Below are positions 54,763 through 63,643 of a stretch of DNA of 64,000 nucleotides, in pieces. Position 1 is the stretch's first letter. Each line of letters opens with the position of its first letter. A model generated the notes under the pieces. The model was not told the origin of the DNA. It worked only from the letters and a program-made list of their open reading frames with translations, and did not search any database. Made by a program: the position numbers and the translations under genes. The DNA is taken from contig CM035437.1 in NCBI GenBank assembly GCA_020310875.1, positions 51,544,027 through 51,608,026 of the forward strand. The letters are read 5' to 3'. Source of the DNA: Ceratopteris richardii (lineage: Eukaryota; Streptophyta; Polypodiopsida; Polypodiales; Pteridaceae).

Positions 54763-56680
54763 GACCACTCTTCTTCTATGGCTAGGGAGAAAGGACGCAT
54801 CATTCATGAGGGCATGTCTCACTAAATTAGAGAGCTCTTAGCAGAAATCTCCATAGCATTGGAACTTATCCTTCATAATTTATAAAATTTGTATTCTTTC
54901 AATGGAATGTGATCGGTGAATTTATCTCCACAGATATCACATACTCACTTTATGGTTTTTAGCAAGGATGATTCCATTGGTATGAATGGATCTTATATAT
55001 CCATAGAGAGAGGATAGTTAGTAGAGATGATTTTCTTAGTATGGATACACGTTTTTTTATTATGGTATCATGTTATATCATTGTTGAACATTTTAGAACA
55101 GGGATTTGACCCTAGGTAGGAATTTATTTTTTCCACTCTTTTCCAATTAATCCTTGATGTTTTAAGAGAGACTTGATCTCCACCTTTATGGAAATGTATA
55201 TAATGGGGGATTATCCATTTCTTTTATTAAAGTGAGGAGAAAATGGATTCATGGGAGTCTCTTTTAAGGAAAAGAGTAGGTGGGGAGAGATCTCATGAGT
55301 GGGGAGAGCCCCCAATGTAGCTCCTCTTCTTTGAAAGAGCTTAAGAAAAGAAAAAAAATATTTTTGGGACGGTAGTTGAATATGATTTACTCCTAGAGAG
55401 CATAAAAGAAGAGTACAAAATATCTCTACTGGAAGTAAAATAAAACTCATCATCCATTGAGTCTGTTTTTTTTCTAGATAAGTAGAGGTTTTTGGTGGCA
55501 TCTTTATGTTTAGATGTGAAAAGTCGATTTATTGTTCTACTTAGGGATTTATTTACTCTACTTTTTAGTGTAATTTTCCATAATATGGGAGTTTCATTCT
55601 CCACTATTTTGGATGGAAAACATGGAGAACCTATGTACATGTCCTCATTTAAGGATGAATAGAGAAAATATATTCAAAATAATCTCTTTCAAAGGGAAAG
55701 GGGAAGTGGAATAGATTCCACTACTAGAGCTCTTTTCCTATAGATATAGAGAGTTTAATTTCTTATCTTTAGATTTTCTAGATAGGAGTGGCAATGTCCT
55801 ATCAAAGGCAATAAAAAAATTAGATACTCAATGGTTAGAGTGAGTGTCACGTAATGACTCTAGGAGAGACCTTACTACTCCTAGAGATGATCTATGACTA
55901 GATGAGTAGTTCTAGATGTTGGCACTAGAGAGACTAGGGATTCAATTATGGTTTTTTCGTTTAGAAATTTTATGAGTTAAGAATGAACCTACTCTCTTAG
56001 GTTATCAAAATATTAGTTGGTGCTTTGTCATGAGGATGATGATTAAGCATCAATTAGGAGGATAGGTATTTAAAGCTTATCTGAATCTCAAGAGGAATGC
56101 TTTTGCATTCAAATGGAAAACTAAGGAGAACAAAAAATATTAGAGTTTGCACCAGTGCCATTAAATGATCTTCCGATATGACTATGTACAAGTCTTTGGA
56201 TGCTAAATCGAGGATTTTGTGGTTTGTGGAATGTAGAGATTTTATGTTGCAAACAAATAACTACACTATGTGAAATAGGGTGATGGATTTAAATATATCA
56301 CAATGTATTTTAGATAAAAAATATTACTTGTAAAAACAATCAAGGTTAGGAATCATTAGGGCGAAAAATGGCTGAAAAGGGGCTGTTTGCTAATGATGGA
56401 TTAACGAAATTTACAACTAGAGTCTTTCCACATGTACAAGAATATAACATTGCTCTCTCCTTTAACCGTATGAAGAAATTCCTTTTTTAAGACAATATGC
56501 TCTAAAAGCGTTGCGAAAGTGATGAAGATTCTTGTATTCAGTGTACAATTTTTTGGTTTGATGCAAAAGAAGATATTTTTGCACACCACACAATGCATAT
56601 TTTCAAAGTTCCAAGAAGGAAATGATTTTTGAAGATACGAAATATTTTTGGGTTCACAAAATTCCATGGTCATTTGACGA
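54763..56680. other. Unassigned region between the copia pair and the hypothetical genes
   Basis: No supported gene. Short frames (minus strand 55211-55640, 56401-56673) have no recognisable motif. Several runs of CTCTA/TAGAG and AGAGAG give low complexity around 55000-55900. It may include very old transposon sequence. Confidence 0.35.
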
Positions 56681-56798
56681 CAGGGTTTACATCAAATCAA
56701 AAGTTTCCACGTGTACAAAGCCTTTTTATCTATAAATACTGGCAAAGTTTGTGAATGTCGATTTCTCGCTTTGAGCATTCTTCTTCTTCTCGATTCTA
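56681..56798 (+). promoter_or_regulatory. Promoter-like region with TATA box
   Basis: CTATAAATACTGG (about 56740-56752) is a strong plant TATA box, followed 30-40 bases later by a pyrimidine-rich leader (TTCTTCTTCTTCTCG) and ATG at 56799. Spacing fits Pol II initiation near 56775. Confidence 0.55.
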
Positions 56799-57104
56799 AT
56801 GGCTTCTTCTTCTCATTTTCCTTCCAATTGTGTAACCTCATGTGAGGTTTACAACACAAGAGATGATTCTTTGTGGAAACCTCTTTTTGTGAATTTAAAT
56901 GAATGGGTAACTATGCTTCCTAGTTGTAGAGGTGCCAATAGATTCAAGTGTGCTAAAAGAGACAACACAAGAAACCATTGGAGGGGATGTATTCTCAGTT
57001 TCAAAATGAAGGGATGCAGTTGGCTTGCAAGAGTACAACATGTGTACAACGCTAAGGAACTTGTTCTAGAAAATCATCTGCAATTCCCTTTGTACTATAA
57101 GTGA
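56799..57104 (+). CDS. Hypothetical protein, probable first exon
   Basis: Starts MASSSHFPSNCVTSCEVYNT and runs 101 codons to TGA 57102-57104. No recognised domain; several Cys and Trp residues (WKPLFVNLNEW, WRGCILSFKMKGCSWLARV) suggest a compact fold. The stop lies at a possible splice donor (TATAA|GTGAAG at 57100-57106), and a plausible acceptor (TTTTTTATTGCAG) precedes the open stretch at 57175. However, the phases of that donor and acceptor do not join the two frames, so either another splice pair is used or the locus is a pseudogene. The TATA box and leader directly upstream favour a transcribed locus. Confidence 0.5.
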   Translation: MASSSHFPSNCVTSCEVYNTRDDSLWKPLFVNLNEWVTMLPSCRGANRFKCAKRDNTRNHWRGCILSFKMKGCSWLARVQHVYNAKELVLENHLQFPLYYK

Positions 57105-57174
57105 AGTTTTACAATGCTCTTCTATCATTTTAGTTGTTTTTGTATAACAACATATATGTTTTTTTATTGCAGAT

Positions 57175-57716
57175 ATTTTTCCTTCCAATATTCTAGAGTG
57201 GCAACTTCTTGAATGTTTAACAAGAACATTTAGAGTTCTTCATAAGGAATATGCAGAACTTATGTATGCAGACAAATCTATTCAATTTTTCAATAGCATT
57301 GAGTTATTTGTCCACTTTGTAGATTGTCAGGTGCCATCAAGGAGGAGCTCTTATGGAAATCTTGTACATTTGTCTGCTCCTTGCATCTCTTCATTAGATT
57401 GGGATGCTCTTGATCATTCAACAGAAGGTGGAAAAGAAAGCTTGGACTCTGGATAGCCTTGCACTTAGAGAAGAGCTCTGTAGAATTTGAGTTAGAAGTA
57501 CTGATTCATCTAGATTTTCAATCTAGGAAAATAATTGTCACTGCAAATTGGAAACTCAAAAATGTAAGGGAGCTCCTAGAATACCTTGATGAGGCATCAT
57601 CAGAGTTCAAATTCTCAATTGATGATGCAATAGTTAACATTAGATTAGAGAAAACATTATCTTGCATAACTTGCCTGCCACCTAGGGCGATCAAGTTCCA
57701 ACCCTTTAGATTGTAA
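57175..57716 (+). CDS. Hypothetical downstream exon(s) of the 56799 locus
   Basis: After an acceptor-like TTGCAG (57168-57173) an open frame reads IFPSNILEWQLLECLTRTFR, AELMYADKSIQFFNSIELFV and WDALDHSTEGGKESLDSG to TAG near 57456. Another frame (57459-57716) follows with FELEVLIHLDFQSRKIIVTA, VRELLEYLDEASSEFKFSID and CITCLPPRAIKFQPF. Both have protein-like composition but no family I know. A one-base shift near 57456 or a small intron would connect them. Confidence 0.35.
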
Positions 57717-57747
57717 CAAGTCTCCTTCTTCAAGAAGCTTTTTTTCA

Positions 57748-58170
57748 AACTTCCATTGATTTTTCTTTGTAGGATGGTGACTAAGAATGTGACTGATTAC
57801 ATCACTTCAATTATGTCTTTTTATGGACTATATTCATATTGGCATTTTTTTGTTTAATTTCAAGATTCTGATGAGGTTTCTATTGTGTAATGATTATAAA
57901 GGAACTTGCATGAGTAAATTCTAGGTCACTCAAGAATATAAACCAAGAAATTCTTACATAATATATCTCTCCTTTTAGAATCTTTTTCCATACTTCCATT
58001 GATTTTCCTTTGCATGATGGTGACTAAGAATGTGACTCATTACATCACTTCAATTATGGCTTTTTATGGACCATATTCATATTGGTATTTTTTTCTTTAA
58101 TTTCAACATTCTAATGAGGTTTCAATGGTGTAATGATTATATAGGAACTTGCATATGAGTAAATTCTAGA
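57748..58170. repeat. Direct repeat pair of about 178 bases
   Basis: 57748-57925 and 57991-58170 share CTTCCATTGATTTT(T/C)C, GGATGGTGACTAAGAATGTG-like text and GGAACTTGCAT..GAGTAAATTCTAG with about 90 percent identity. Spaced by 65 bases. Non-coding. Confidence 0.85.
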
Positions 58171-58413
58171 TGAAAAATACTTATACTTTTTCAATAACTA
58201 GTTTCAATTTAAGTATTTGCGTCTATCCAAGGTGCACATTAGAAATTCTCCATGCTTATCTGGCCTCAAGGTATTCATGAGAAAGTATCCATGGTGCACA
58301 CAACTAGGAATATTAAAGAGGGTGGAGAACCTGGTGCAAATTCCAAATCAAGTGATATTCAAAATATGTAGAGCATGAAGTTTAGTCATATTACAATGTA
58401 GATGAGATTAGAA

Positions 58414-58485
58414 AAGATGATCAATTCAAGCGACTAGGGCAATCCGAGCTTCTCAGATCGTCCTTATCGCTTGAATCGATTGTGT
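58414..58485. repeat. Hairpin repeat copy 1
   Basis: Left arm TCAATTCAAGCGA pairs with right arm TCGCTTGAATCGA; total about 72 bases with a central CCGAG-CTT-CTCAG tip. First of the family described at 58624. Confidence 0.85.
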
Positions 58486-58623
58486 ATTACAAACTACCAA
58501 AACATGCTTCAAAAATTGAATTTTGCATTAAGCTTTGACTTACGAGCAATACCACTTTCCATCTAAACTCATCTTATGCATAGTTTCCTTGAGAAGATGA
58601 TATGATAAAATGGAAAAAATTGG

Positions 58624-58699
58624 ATGACACGATCGATACAAGCGATAGGGCCATCCGAAATTCTCTGATTGCCTATATCGCTTGTATCGATCGTGTCAT
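58624..58699. repeat. Hairpin repeat copy 2, perfect 24-base arms
   Basis: The 24 bases at 58624-58647 (ATGACACGATCGATACAAGC then GATA) are the exact reverse complement of 58676-58699. The loop is 28 bases and itself partly complementary. Best preserved member of the family. Confidence 0.95.
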
Positions 58700-58886
58700 A
58701 AAAACTTCTCTATCCTCTTCACATTTAACTTTTCAACAAGAATAAAGCAAAAAACAAACAAAATAGACATTTTGATGACAAGACCAATTCAATTTTGCTT
58801 GAACCATGCAATGAAGTCACTTTTGCTCAGTTCTCAAGAGGATCAATTAAACATTACATTACTCAAGGCATATAAATATAGTTACA

Positions 58887-59040
58887 ATGACCATCTTCCA
58901 GATGAAGACTGACATAGCTACATACATTTTCTACATAAATAAATCTTCAACATATGTTGGTTACACATTAGATTACAGTCATACATTCAAAAAATATAAT
59001 GTTTCACCCTTCTTTTCTGTCCTTTTTGGAGCCCTCACCT
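58887..59040 (+). other. Unassigned open stretch
   Basis: A short plus-strand frame (58887-59174) overlaps the minus-strand Ulp1-like frame at its end. It contains VLFGALTSVLFVALFGAF, an artefact of the G-A-F/K-G-S repeat in the opposite strand. No support as a gene. Confidence 0.2.
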
Positions 59041-59045
59041 CTGTG

Positions 59046-59510
59046 CTATTTGTGGCCCTTTTTGGAGCCTTCACCTCTACTCTTATTCTTTGGCCCATGC
59101 TTCAATGGGGAGTGAATAGGAAACCCTTTCTTCTTTTCTTTAGACTTCTTTTTATATGGTGGTGGTGGAGGTGAGTCTGCATCATAAGGGCATATTGCAT
59201 GTTTCATAGTGGCATTTATTGCTCTCTCCCTAATGAAGATGACCCATGCATCTAGATAGTCTAACAAGTTTAACTCATGATTGTAAAACCTTCTTTCCAA
59301 GAACCTTACTACGTTTGCAATCACTCTCCAGCCACATGAGGTGTTGTCTTTCTGTAATGACACATGTATTTGAATGTATCCAAACCTTTTATCTGCATTC
59401 AATTTAGGAATTCCTAGAAAGTTTTGATCAATATGCATTTTGAGAAGCTTAGGAGCACTACAAGGTAAAATTAAATTCAAAATGGATGGCAAGGCTTTGA
59501 AATAGAACAC
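59046..59510 (-). CDS. Ulp1/C48-like cysteine peptidase fragment
   Basis: 154 codons on the minus strand. The middle reads IQIHVSLQKDNTSCGWRVIA followed by NVVRFLERRF, matching the C-terminal catalytic block of Ulp1-type (C48) peptidases, in which a Gln (oxyanion hole) precedes the catalytic Cys in a (D/S)-C-G motif. The N-terminal His and Asp/Asn of the triad are not in this frame, so only the end of the domain is present. A Pro/Lys/Gly-rich tail follows (PPPPPYKKKSKEKKKG and KNKSRGEGSKKGHK). In plants such fragments are often carried by Mutator-like or CACTA-type transposons, but genuine SUMO proteases also share the motif. The 5' part must lie beyond 59510 or be lost. Confidence 0.5.
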   Translation of the reverse strand: MFYFKALPSILNLILPCSAPKLLKMHIDQNFLGIPKLNADKRFGYIQIHVSLQKDNTSCGWRVIANVVRFLERRFYNHELNLLDYLDAWVIFIRERAINATMKHAICPYDADSPPPPPYKKKSKEKKKGFPIHSPLKHGPKNKSRGEGSKKGHK

Positions 59511-59684
59511 AACAAAATGTATGGCAAGGCTTACACTTTGCAGTTTCCATGTTGTGATTGGAGAGAATTCCTTGCTATATTCTTTGTCCTAGCCATAACC
59601 TACATAAAAAAGAGTTTAAAAGCTTGGAACAAATTTAATAAGCAAAAAAACTAATGTAAAAAAGCTTTCACAAAGAACTCAAGA

Positions 59685-59758
59685 AACATGACCGATGGAA
59701 GTGATTAGGGTCATCTGGAAATCCTCGGATGTCCCTAGTCACTTGTATCGTTCGTGTT
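59685..59758. repeat. Hairpin repeat copy 3
   Basis: Left arm AACATGACCGATGGAAGTGA, right arm TCACTTGTATCGTTCGTGTT; several mismatches between the arms; same conserved GATTAGGG...CCCTAGTC block. Confidence 0.85.
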
Positions 59759-59846
59759 AACCTACACAAAAAAGAGTTTAAAAGCTTGGAAGAAATTTAA
59801 AAAGCAAAAAAACTAATTAAAAAAACTTTCACAAAGCACTCAAGAA

Positions 59847-59920
59847 ACATGACCGATGCAAGCGATTAGGGTAATCCAGATATCCCTGAATGTCCCTAAT
59901 TGCTTGTATCGGTCATGTTG
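59847..59920. repeat. Hairpin repeat copy 4
   Basis: Left arm AACATGACCGATGCAAGCGA and right arm TTGCTTGTATCGGTCATGTT pair over nearly their full length, then TTAGGGTAATCC with TGTCCCTAA. Confidence 0.88.
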
Positions 59921-59934
59921 TAAAATGATTGATC

Positions 59935-60007
59935 ATGACGATCGATCCAAGTGATTAGGGGTATCTGAATCTTCCCGATGCCCCTAATTGCTTGGATCGG
60001 TGTGTGC
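59935..60007. repeat. Hairpin repeat copy 5
   Basis: Left arm GATCGATCCAAGTGATTAGG and right arm CCTAATTGCTTGGATCGGTG pair, with a GGGG/CCCC extension. Confidence 0.85.
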
Positions 60008-60289
60008 AAGCTTTTGTGATCCATCATACCTTACATAAAATGTGGTATATGGAAAGTTTCATGTAAAAGACTCAAAGGGAATGGCAAGTCTGCTCTAGCA
60101 AGGAGTTCACAAAAAAATGAAAAAAAGTGAATAAAGGAGCTTAAATAGGTCTCTGGAATGAATTGACCATTGGTGATACATGGTAGCCTATGATTGGTCC
60201 CTATCATCTAGTGGTTATGAATCCCAACGTACAATGCCACATGGCATCATTTGAGTAGGCCACATCATCGAGCCATCATGATTCCCAAC

Positions 60290-60448
60290 GTCTTTTGCCA
60301 CGTGGTACTAGCTTATTGGTCCACGTCATGTGATCGTTACCCGGTCCTCCTCAACTATAAATACGAGTCCCCTTCACAATTTCACATTTTCAACCTTCAT
60401 AGAATTTCTCTCTTCATCACCCCTGCATACTTGTGCTTCATATTCGAT
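60290..60448 (+). promoter_or_regulatory. Promoter-like region with G-box and TATA box
   Basis: GCCACGTGGTAC (about 60298-60309) contains the G-box CACGTG, and TCCACGTCATGTG follows near 60320; both are ACGT-core sites bound by plant bZIP/bHLH factors. CTATAAATACGAG lies at about 60354-60366, with a pyrimidine-rich leader (TTTCTCTCTTCATCACCCC) before ATG 60449. Layout is that of a plant Pol II promoter. Confidence 0.55.
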
Positions 60449-60749
60449 ATGGCCGATACAAGAGATTACACATGTTTGACCGACCTTTGAGTAGTTTATT
60501 TAGCTTGCATCGGTCGTGTTCTCCACTAGGACACATACTTGTGCTTCATACCCGATACGACTAATACAAGTGATTACATGTGTTTGACCGGCCTTTGACT
60601 TGCTTATTTTGCTTGCATCGGTCGTGTTCTCCACTAGGACACATACTTGTGCTTCATACTTGATACAATTGATACAAGCAACTACACGCGTTTGACTGGC
60701 CTTTGTCTAGCTTATTTCACTTGCATGGGTCGTGTTCTCCACTAGGACA
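60426..60749. repeat. Three tandem units of exactly 108 bases with hairpin-like arms
   Basis: Units start at 60426, 60534 and 60642 (CATACTTGTGCTTCATA each time). Every unit contains GAT.CAAG..A(T/C)TACA, GTTTGAC(C/T)G(G/A)CCTTTG and CTTGCATCGGTCGTGTTCTC then CACTAGGACA (the third has GGG for CGG). The GATACAAG and CTTGCATCGGTC parts are the arms of the hairpin family found elsewhere in this region. ATG 60449 in unit 1 gives a 13-codon frame only. The period is a multiple of three, but the frame closes within each unit. Confidence 0.9.
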
Positions 60750-60771
60750 CACTAGAATAGCTAGAGCTGAG

Positions 60772-61173
60772 ATGGAGGAAAAGAATTTGATCATAAGTGT
60801 TTCTCCATCTGAGAAACTACTGGATTTCATGGTTCGAGAGGGTTTAATAGTGGATTATTTTCTAGATGCAATGAGGATATTCAATCCCAAGATAGATTTT
60901 GAAGTACTTTTGGAGAAAACAAAAAACTTTCTGAGGGATAAGTGGGAGAGCTTCTAGAGTGTGGTCAATGGAAAGGAGCTTACTATCTCTAAAAAAGCCT
61001 ATATCCATCCACACATCTTTGGAAAGAATCCATTGGATAGGGCAAAAATCACTAGAAAGTGCAAAAGGATATCCCCTTTGGCAAGAAAGCTAGATTTATG
61101 CCCAAACCATGAAAGGGATTGCTCTTTGCTCCCCTTGAACATTGCCTTCTTAATATGGCTTGATCACATGTGA
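60772..61173 (+). pseudogene. Unrecognised frame with one internal stop, downstream of the 108-base repeats
   Basis: From ATG 60772: MEEKNLIISVSPSEKLLDFM, FNPKIDFEVLLEKTKNFLRD to TAG 60955-60957, and in the same frame SVVNGKELTISKKAYIHPHI, FGKNPLDRAKITRKCKR and LLPLNIAFLIWLDHM to TGA at 61171-61173. Protein-like throughout, so I read the TAG as a mutation or a short unspliced interruption. No recognised domain; position after a promoter-like region and near a Ulp1-like fragment would fit a decayed transposon or host gene of unknown type. Weak continuations in other frames extend to about 61310. Confidence 0.45.
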
Positions 61174-61409
61174 AATGACAAGGAGGAAGAATATGTTCAT
61201 GCTAAAGAGAAAGAGCATTGGTCATATCCTAGATTCATTTATATACTTGGGTTCTTTGGTTTTCTTCTTATGCAATCTCATCATTCATAGATATAGACCA
61301 AAGAAATGGGAAAATTAGCCTCTATTTCTTATGATTTTCAGTCATGCCCTAGTTTCATTGCATTATTTGAGATATTTTGTTTTCTCCCTATGCAAGATCC
61401 TTGATGTCT

Positions 61410-61860
61410 TAGACAAAAAAGGAAGTCATGTTAAACCTCAGATTCCATGTGAACTTCTCTATCTTACTATTGGCTTAGAATTTCAAGAAACTAATACTAC
61501 CATTGCATCCTGAACGTGCCAAAACCCTAAGATTGACTGTCTATTTGCATGATTCTGATACGGAGAGGTCTTGATGAGCCTATTTCTACATGAATCTAGG
61601 ACACATCCAATCCAAGCAATTAGGCTCATCTGGAAATGTTGGATGGGCCTAATCGCTTGAATTGGTCATGTCTAGAAATTAGTACAAAAAGGCTTATCAA
61701 GACCTCTGGGTATCAAAATCATGCAAATGGACTGTCAATCTTAAGATTTTGGTACGTTTCAAATGCAATAGTAGCATAATTGTCTCCAAATTCTTAACCA
61801 ATAATAATATACAAATGTTCACATGCAATCTAAGGTTCAAGATGACCTCCTTTGGACATG
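61410..61860. repeat. Large palindrome (about 450 bases) centred on a hairpin repeat
   Basis: The left arm (about 61410-61580) and right arm (about 61690-61860) are reverse complements at roughly 80-85 percent. CTAAGATTGACTGTC pairs with GACTGTCAATCTTAAG, GAGGTCTTGATGAGCC with GGCTTATCAAGACCTC, and CCATGTGAACTTC with AAATGTTCACATGCAAT-like text. Its centre, near 61635, coincides with the centre of hairpin copy at 61600-61672. Such a long imperfect hairpin could be transcribed into a double-stranded RNA. The left arm holds a 60-codon frame (61331-61513) without known function. Confidence 0.88.
61600..61672. repeat. Hairpin repeat copy at the apex of the large palindrome
   Basis: GACACATCCAATCCAAGCAA with TCGCTTGAATTGGTCATGTC as arms, and TTAGGCTCATC against GATGGGCCTAA. 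Same family as 58624-58699. Confidence 0.88.
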
Positions 61861-61926
61861 ACTGATTCAAGTGATTAGGGCTATCCAAGCTTCTTTGATG
61901 GGCCTAATTGCTTGAATTGGTCGTGT
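61857..61926. repeat. Hairpin repeat copy just outside the large palindrome
   Basis: ACATGACTGATTCAAGTGAT with AATTGCTTGAATTGGTCGTG as arms, and TAGGGCTATCC-like against GATGGGCCTA. Confidence 0.86.
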
Positions 61927-62050
61927 GAAAACAAGTATCAAATTTCTAGCTATATGAATCAATGCTCCATATAGAACAACTTAATGTGTGTATAAATGCT
62001 ATTTTCAACATTAATTATATGTTTCTATAAATTTTAGGGTGAGAAATCAA

Positions 62051-62122
62051 ACATGACCGATGCAAGCGATTAGGCCCATCCGATATTTTCTGATGACCCT
62101 AATCGCTTGAATTGATCCTGTC
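62051..62122. repeat. Hairpin repeat, last copy
   Basis: ACATGACCGATGCAAGCGAT with AATCGCTTGAATTGATCCTG as arms, TTAGGCCCATCCGA against TGATGACCCTAA. Confidence 0.86.
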
Positions 62123-62262
62123 TCAAGGTTTGTTTTTGCTTGTGTTTCTAGTTATTTCTAAGGCTTTAAACGTTTCCTTGGACTTTTTCTGACCTAGGTT
62201 TTTGATTTTTTCCACAGTTATCTATATTGGATGAAGACAACTACATTGGCAAGGGGAAGTGA

Positions 62263-62679
62263 ACAAGGAAAACCATAGAGGAGAGAGGAAAGACAAAGGT
62301 GGATATTCATTCAGTGATCCACTATCTTCTAAAATTGAATCGAGAATTATTTTGTTTTATTCATAAGCACTATAGTGAAGAGCCAGATTTTGCATTATTC
62401 TCCTTGAGGACTCTTTCAAGATACATGGGTTTTACTTCAATACCCTTTAATGCATACAAAGTTTTGTTACTTGAAACAACACCTGCATTTAGAATTTTTG
62501 TATATGCCCCAAGATTCAATGCTTCAAGGGCAGGCTACTTCCTTTGTTACTCAAGCTATGCAATGGCTATAAGGGTGTCAGATGTTAAAAGTATTGTTGG
62601 CTACAGGAGAAAAGAGTACCTCAGATATAGAGGAGATTTGCCAAAGCCAATCTCATTCAAAAGACTCAAGAAGGATTAA
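62263..62679 (+). CDS. Hypothetical protein frame
   Basis: Open from 62263 after a TGA, without a clear ATG (the internal GTG at 62299 or an upstream exon would be needed). Reads VDIHSVIHYLLKLNRELFCF, RTLSRYMGFTSIPFNAYKVL, FRIFVYAPRFNASRAGYFLC and RRKEYLRYRGDLPKPISFKR, ending LKKD with TAA at 62677-62679. Balanced composition and length of about 138 codons suggest real coding sequence, perhaps an exon. No family recognised. Its last ~40 bases are part of a direct repeat (62638 and 62939). Confidence 0.4.
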   Translation, partial: TRKTIEERGKTKVDIHSVIHYLLKLNRELFCFIHKHYSEEPDFALFSLRTLSRYMGFTSIPFNAYKVLLLETTPAFRIFVYAPRFNASRAGYFLCYSSYAMAIRVSDVKSIVGYRRKEYLRYRGDLPKPISFKRLKKD

Positions 62680-63215
62680 ATATATTCCTTTTCAAAGCTT
62701 GTTACTCATGCAATGTACATAGATGCACATGTTTATTGCCCAAAGGGATGCAAGACATTGCAAATATGAAGGATGTAATCTTTTTTTGTGTAATTGATCC
62801 ATGTCCTAATATTAATCCTTATTGATCCATGATCTGTTTTTCTCTGGTGAAAGTCCTATTTATCTAATGATAATATTTTTCATGAGATCTTTTGTAATTT
62901 TCTTCTCAAGAATCAATTAAAAATCTTTTTGAAGGCAGATTTGCCAAATTCAAGCTCATTCAAAGGACTCAAAAAAGATGTACATACATAGACATATTTC
63001 TTTTCAAAGCTTATTACATCATGAAATGTACATACATAGACATCTTTATTTCTCAAAGAAATAAAAGACATTGCAAATATTAAGGCTTCCTTTGGAATGT
63101 AATCTTTTTCATTTTGTGATATTGATCCATGATTTTTTTGTCTAGTGATAGTTCTTTTCTTTTGATGACAATATTTGGCATGAGCTCCTTTGTAATTGTC
63201 TTCTAAAGAACCAAT
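62638..63215. repeat. Direct repeat pair of about 275 bases
   Basis: 62638-62915 and 62939-63215 align with about 80 percent identity: TTGCCAAA..CAA.CTCATTCAAA, TTCCTTTTCAAAGCTTGTTA-like, AATGTACATA.ATG/AGACAT, GGATGTAATCTTTTT and TTGATCCATG(AT)..TTTT. The first copy covers the end of the hypothetical frame at 62263-62679; the second repeats its C-terminal codons (LPNSSSFKGLKK). Confidence 0.8.
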
Positions 63216-63643
63216 CAAAAAACTCTTTGGAGGCATTACTTTTTGTATATCCTCCTCCTTTCCTTGTGCACGTAAAGAATCTTGTCCTTGCTTGATAATA
63301 AGATTTTTCCATGCCTTGGGTGTTCCATTTGGCAAGTGTTTCCTTTTCAGCAAAGAATGAACCATGCACAAGAAGAATAAGTTGGAATAACAGAAGATTT
63401 CATCATATGTTTATTTTAGTTAAAGAAAACTAAATTGAGTAAATTATCTTTGAAACTCACCAAGTAGTTTGTTATGTCTTTGGTACTTCATGCCTCTATT
63501 ATGGTTTGTATAAGCTCTGTGGTCACCTTTCTAAAATCTGTCACATAGCTATTTGATGTTACTTGCTACCTCATGATCTTTTAAAAATGATCTAGTTTGA
63601 CCCACACCTCCATTCTCTTTTTTGCTATTTCTGGTTTGCTTTT
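63216..63643. other. Unassigned stretch before the terminal LTR
   Basis: Minus-strand frames 62913-63371 and 63142-63369 have no recognised motif and overlap the direct repeat. No supported gene. Confidence 0.3.

Larger units (their letters stand above)
59597..59920. repeat. Tandem duplication of about 160 bases, each ending in a hairpin repeat
   Basis: Two adjacent units (about 59597-59758 and 59759-59920) share AACCTACA(T/C)AAAAAAGAG, TTTAAAAGCTTGGAA and CACAAAG(A/C)ACTCAAGAAACA, and each finishes with a hairpin copy, so hairpin copies 3 and 4 were amplified together with their flank. Confidence 0.88.

Noticed and set aside
54422..54803. Minus-strand frames of 102-105 codons
   Set aside because: They are translations of the family A LTR; the same text appears at 28102-28347 and 49720-49923 for the same reason.
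58414..62122. A CRISPR array
   Set aside because: Repeats are palindromic hairpins at irregular spacing with long unrelated intervals in a plant nuclear context; no array geometry.
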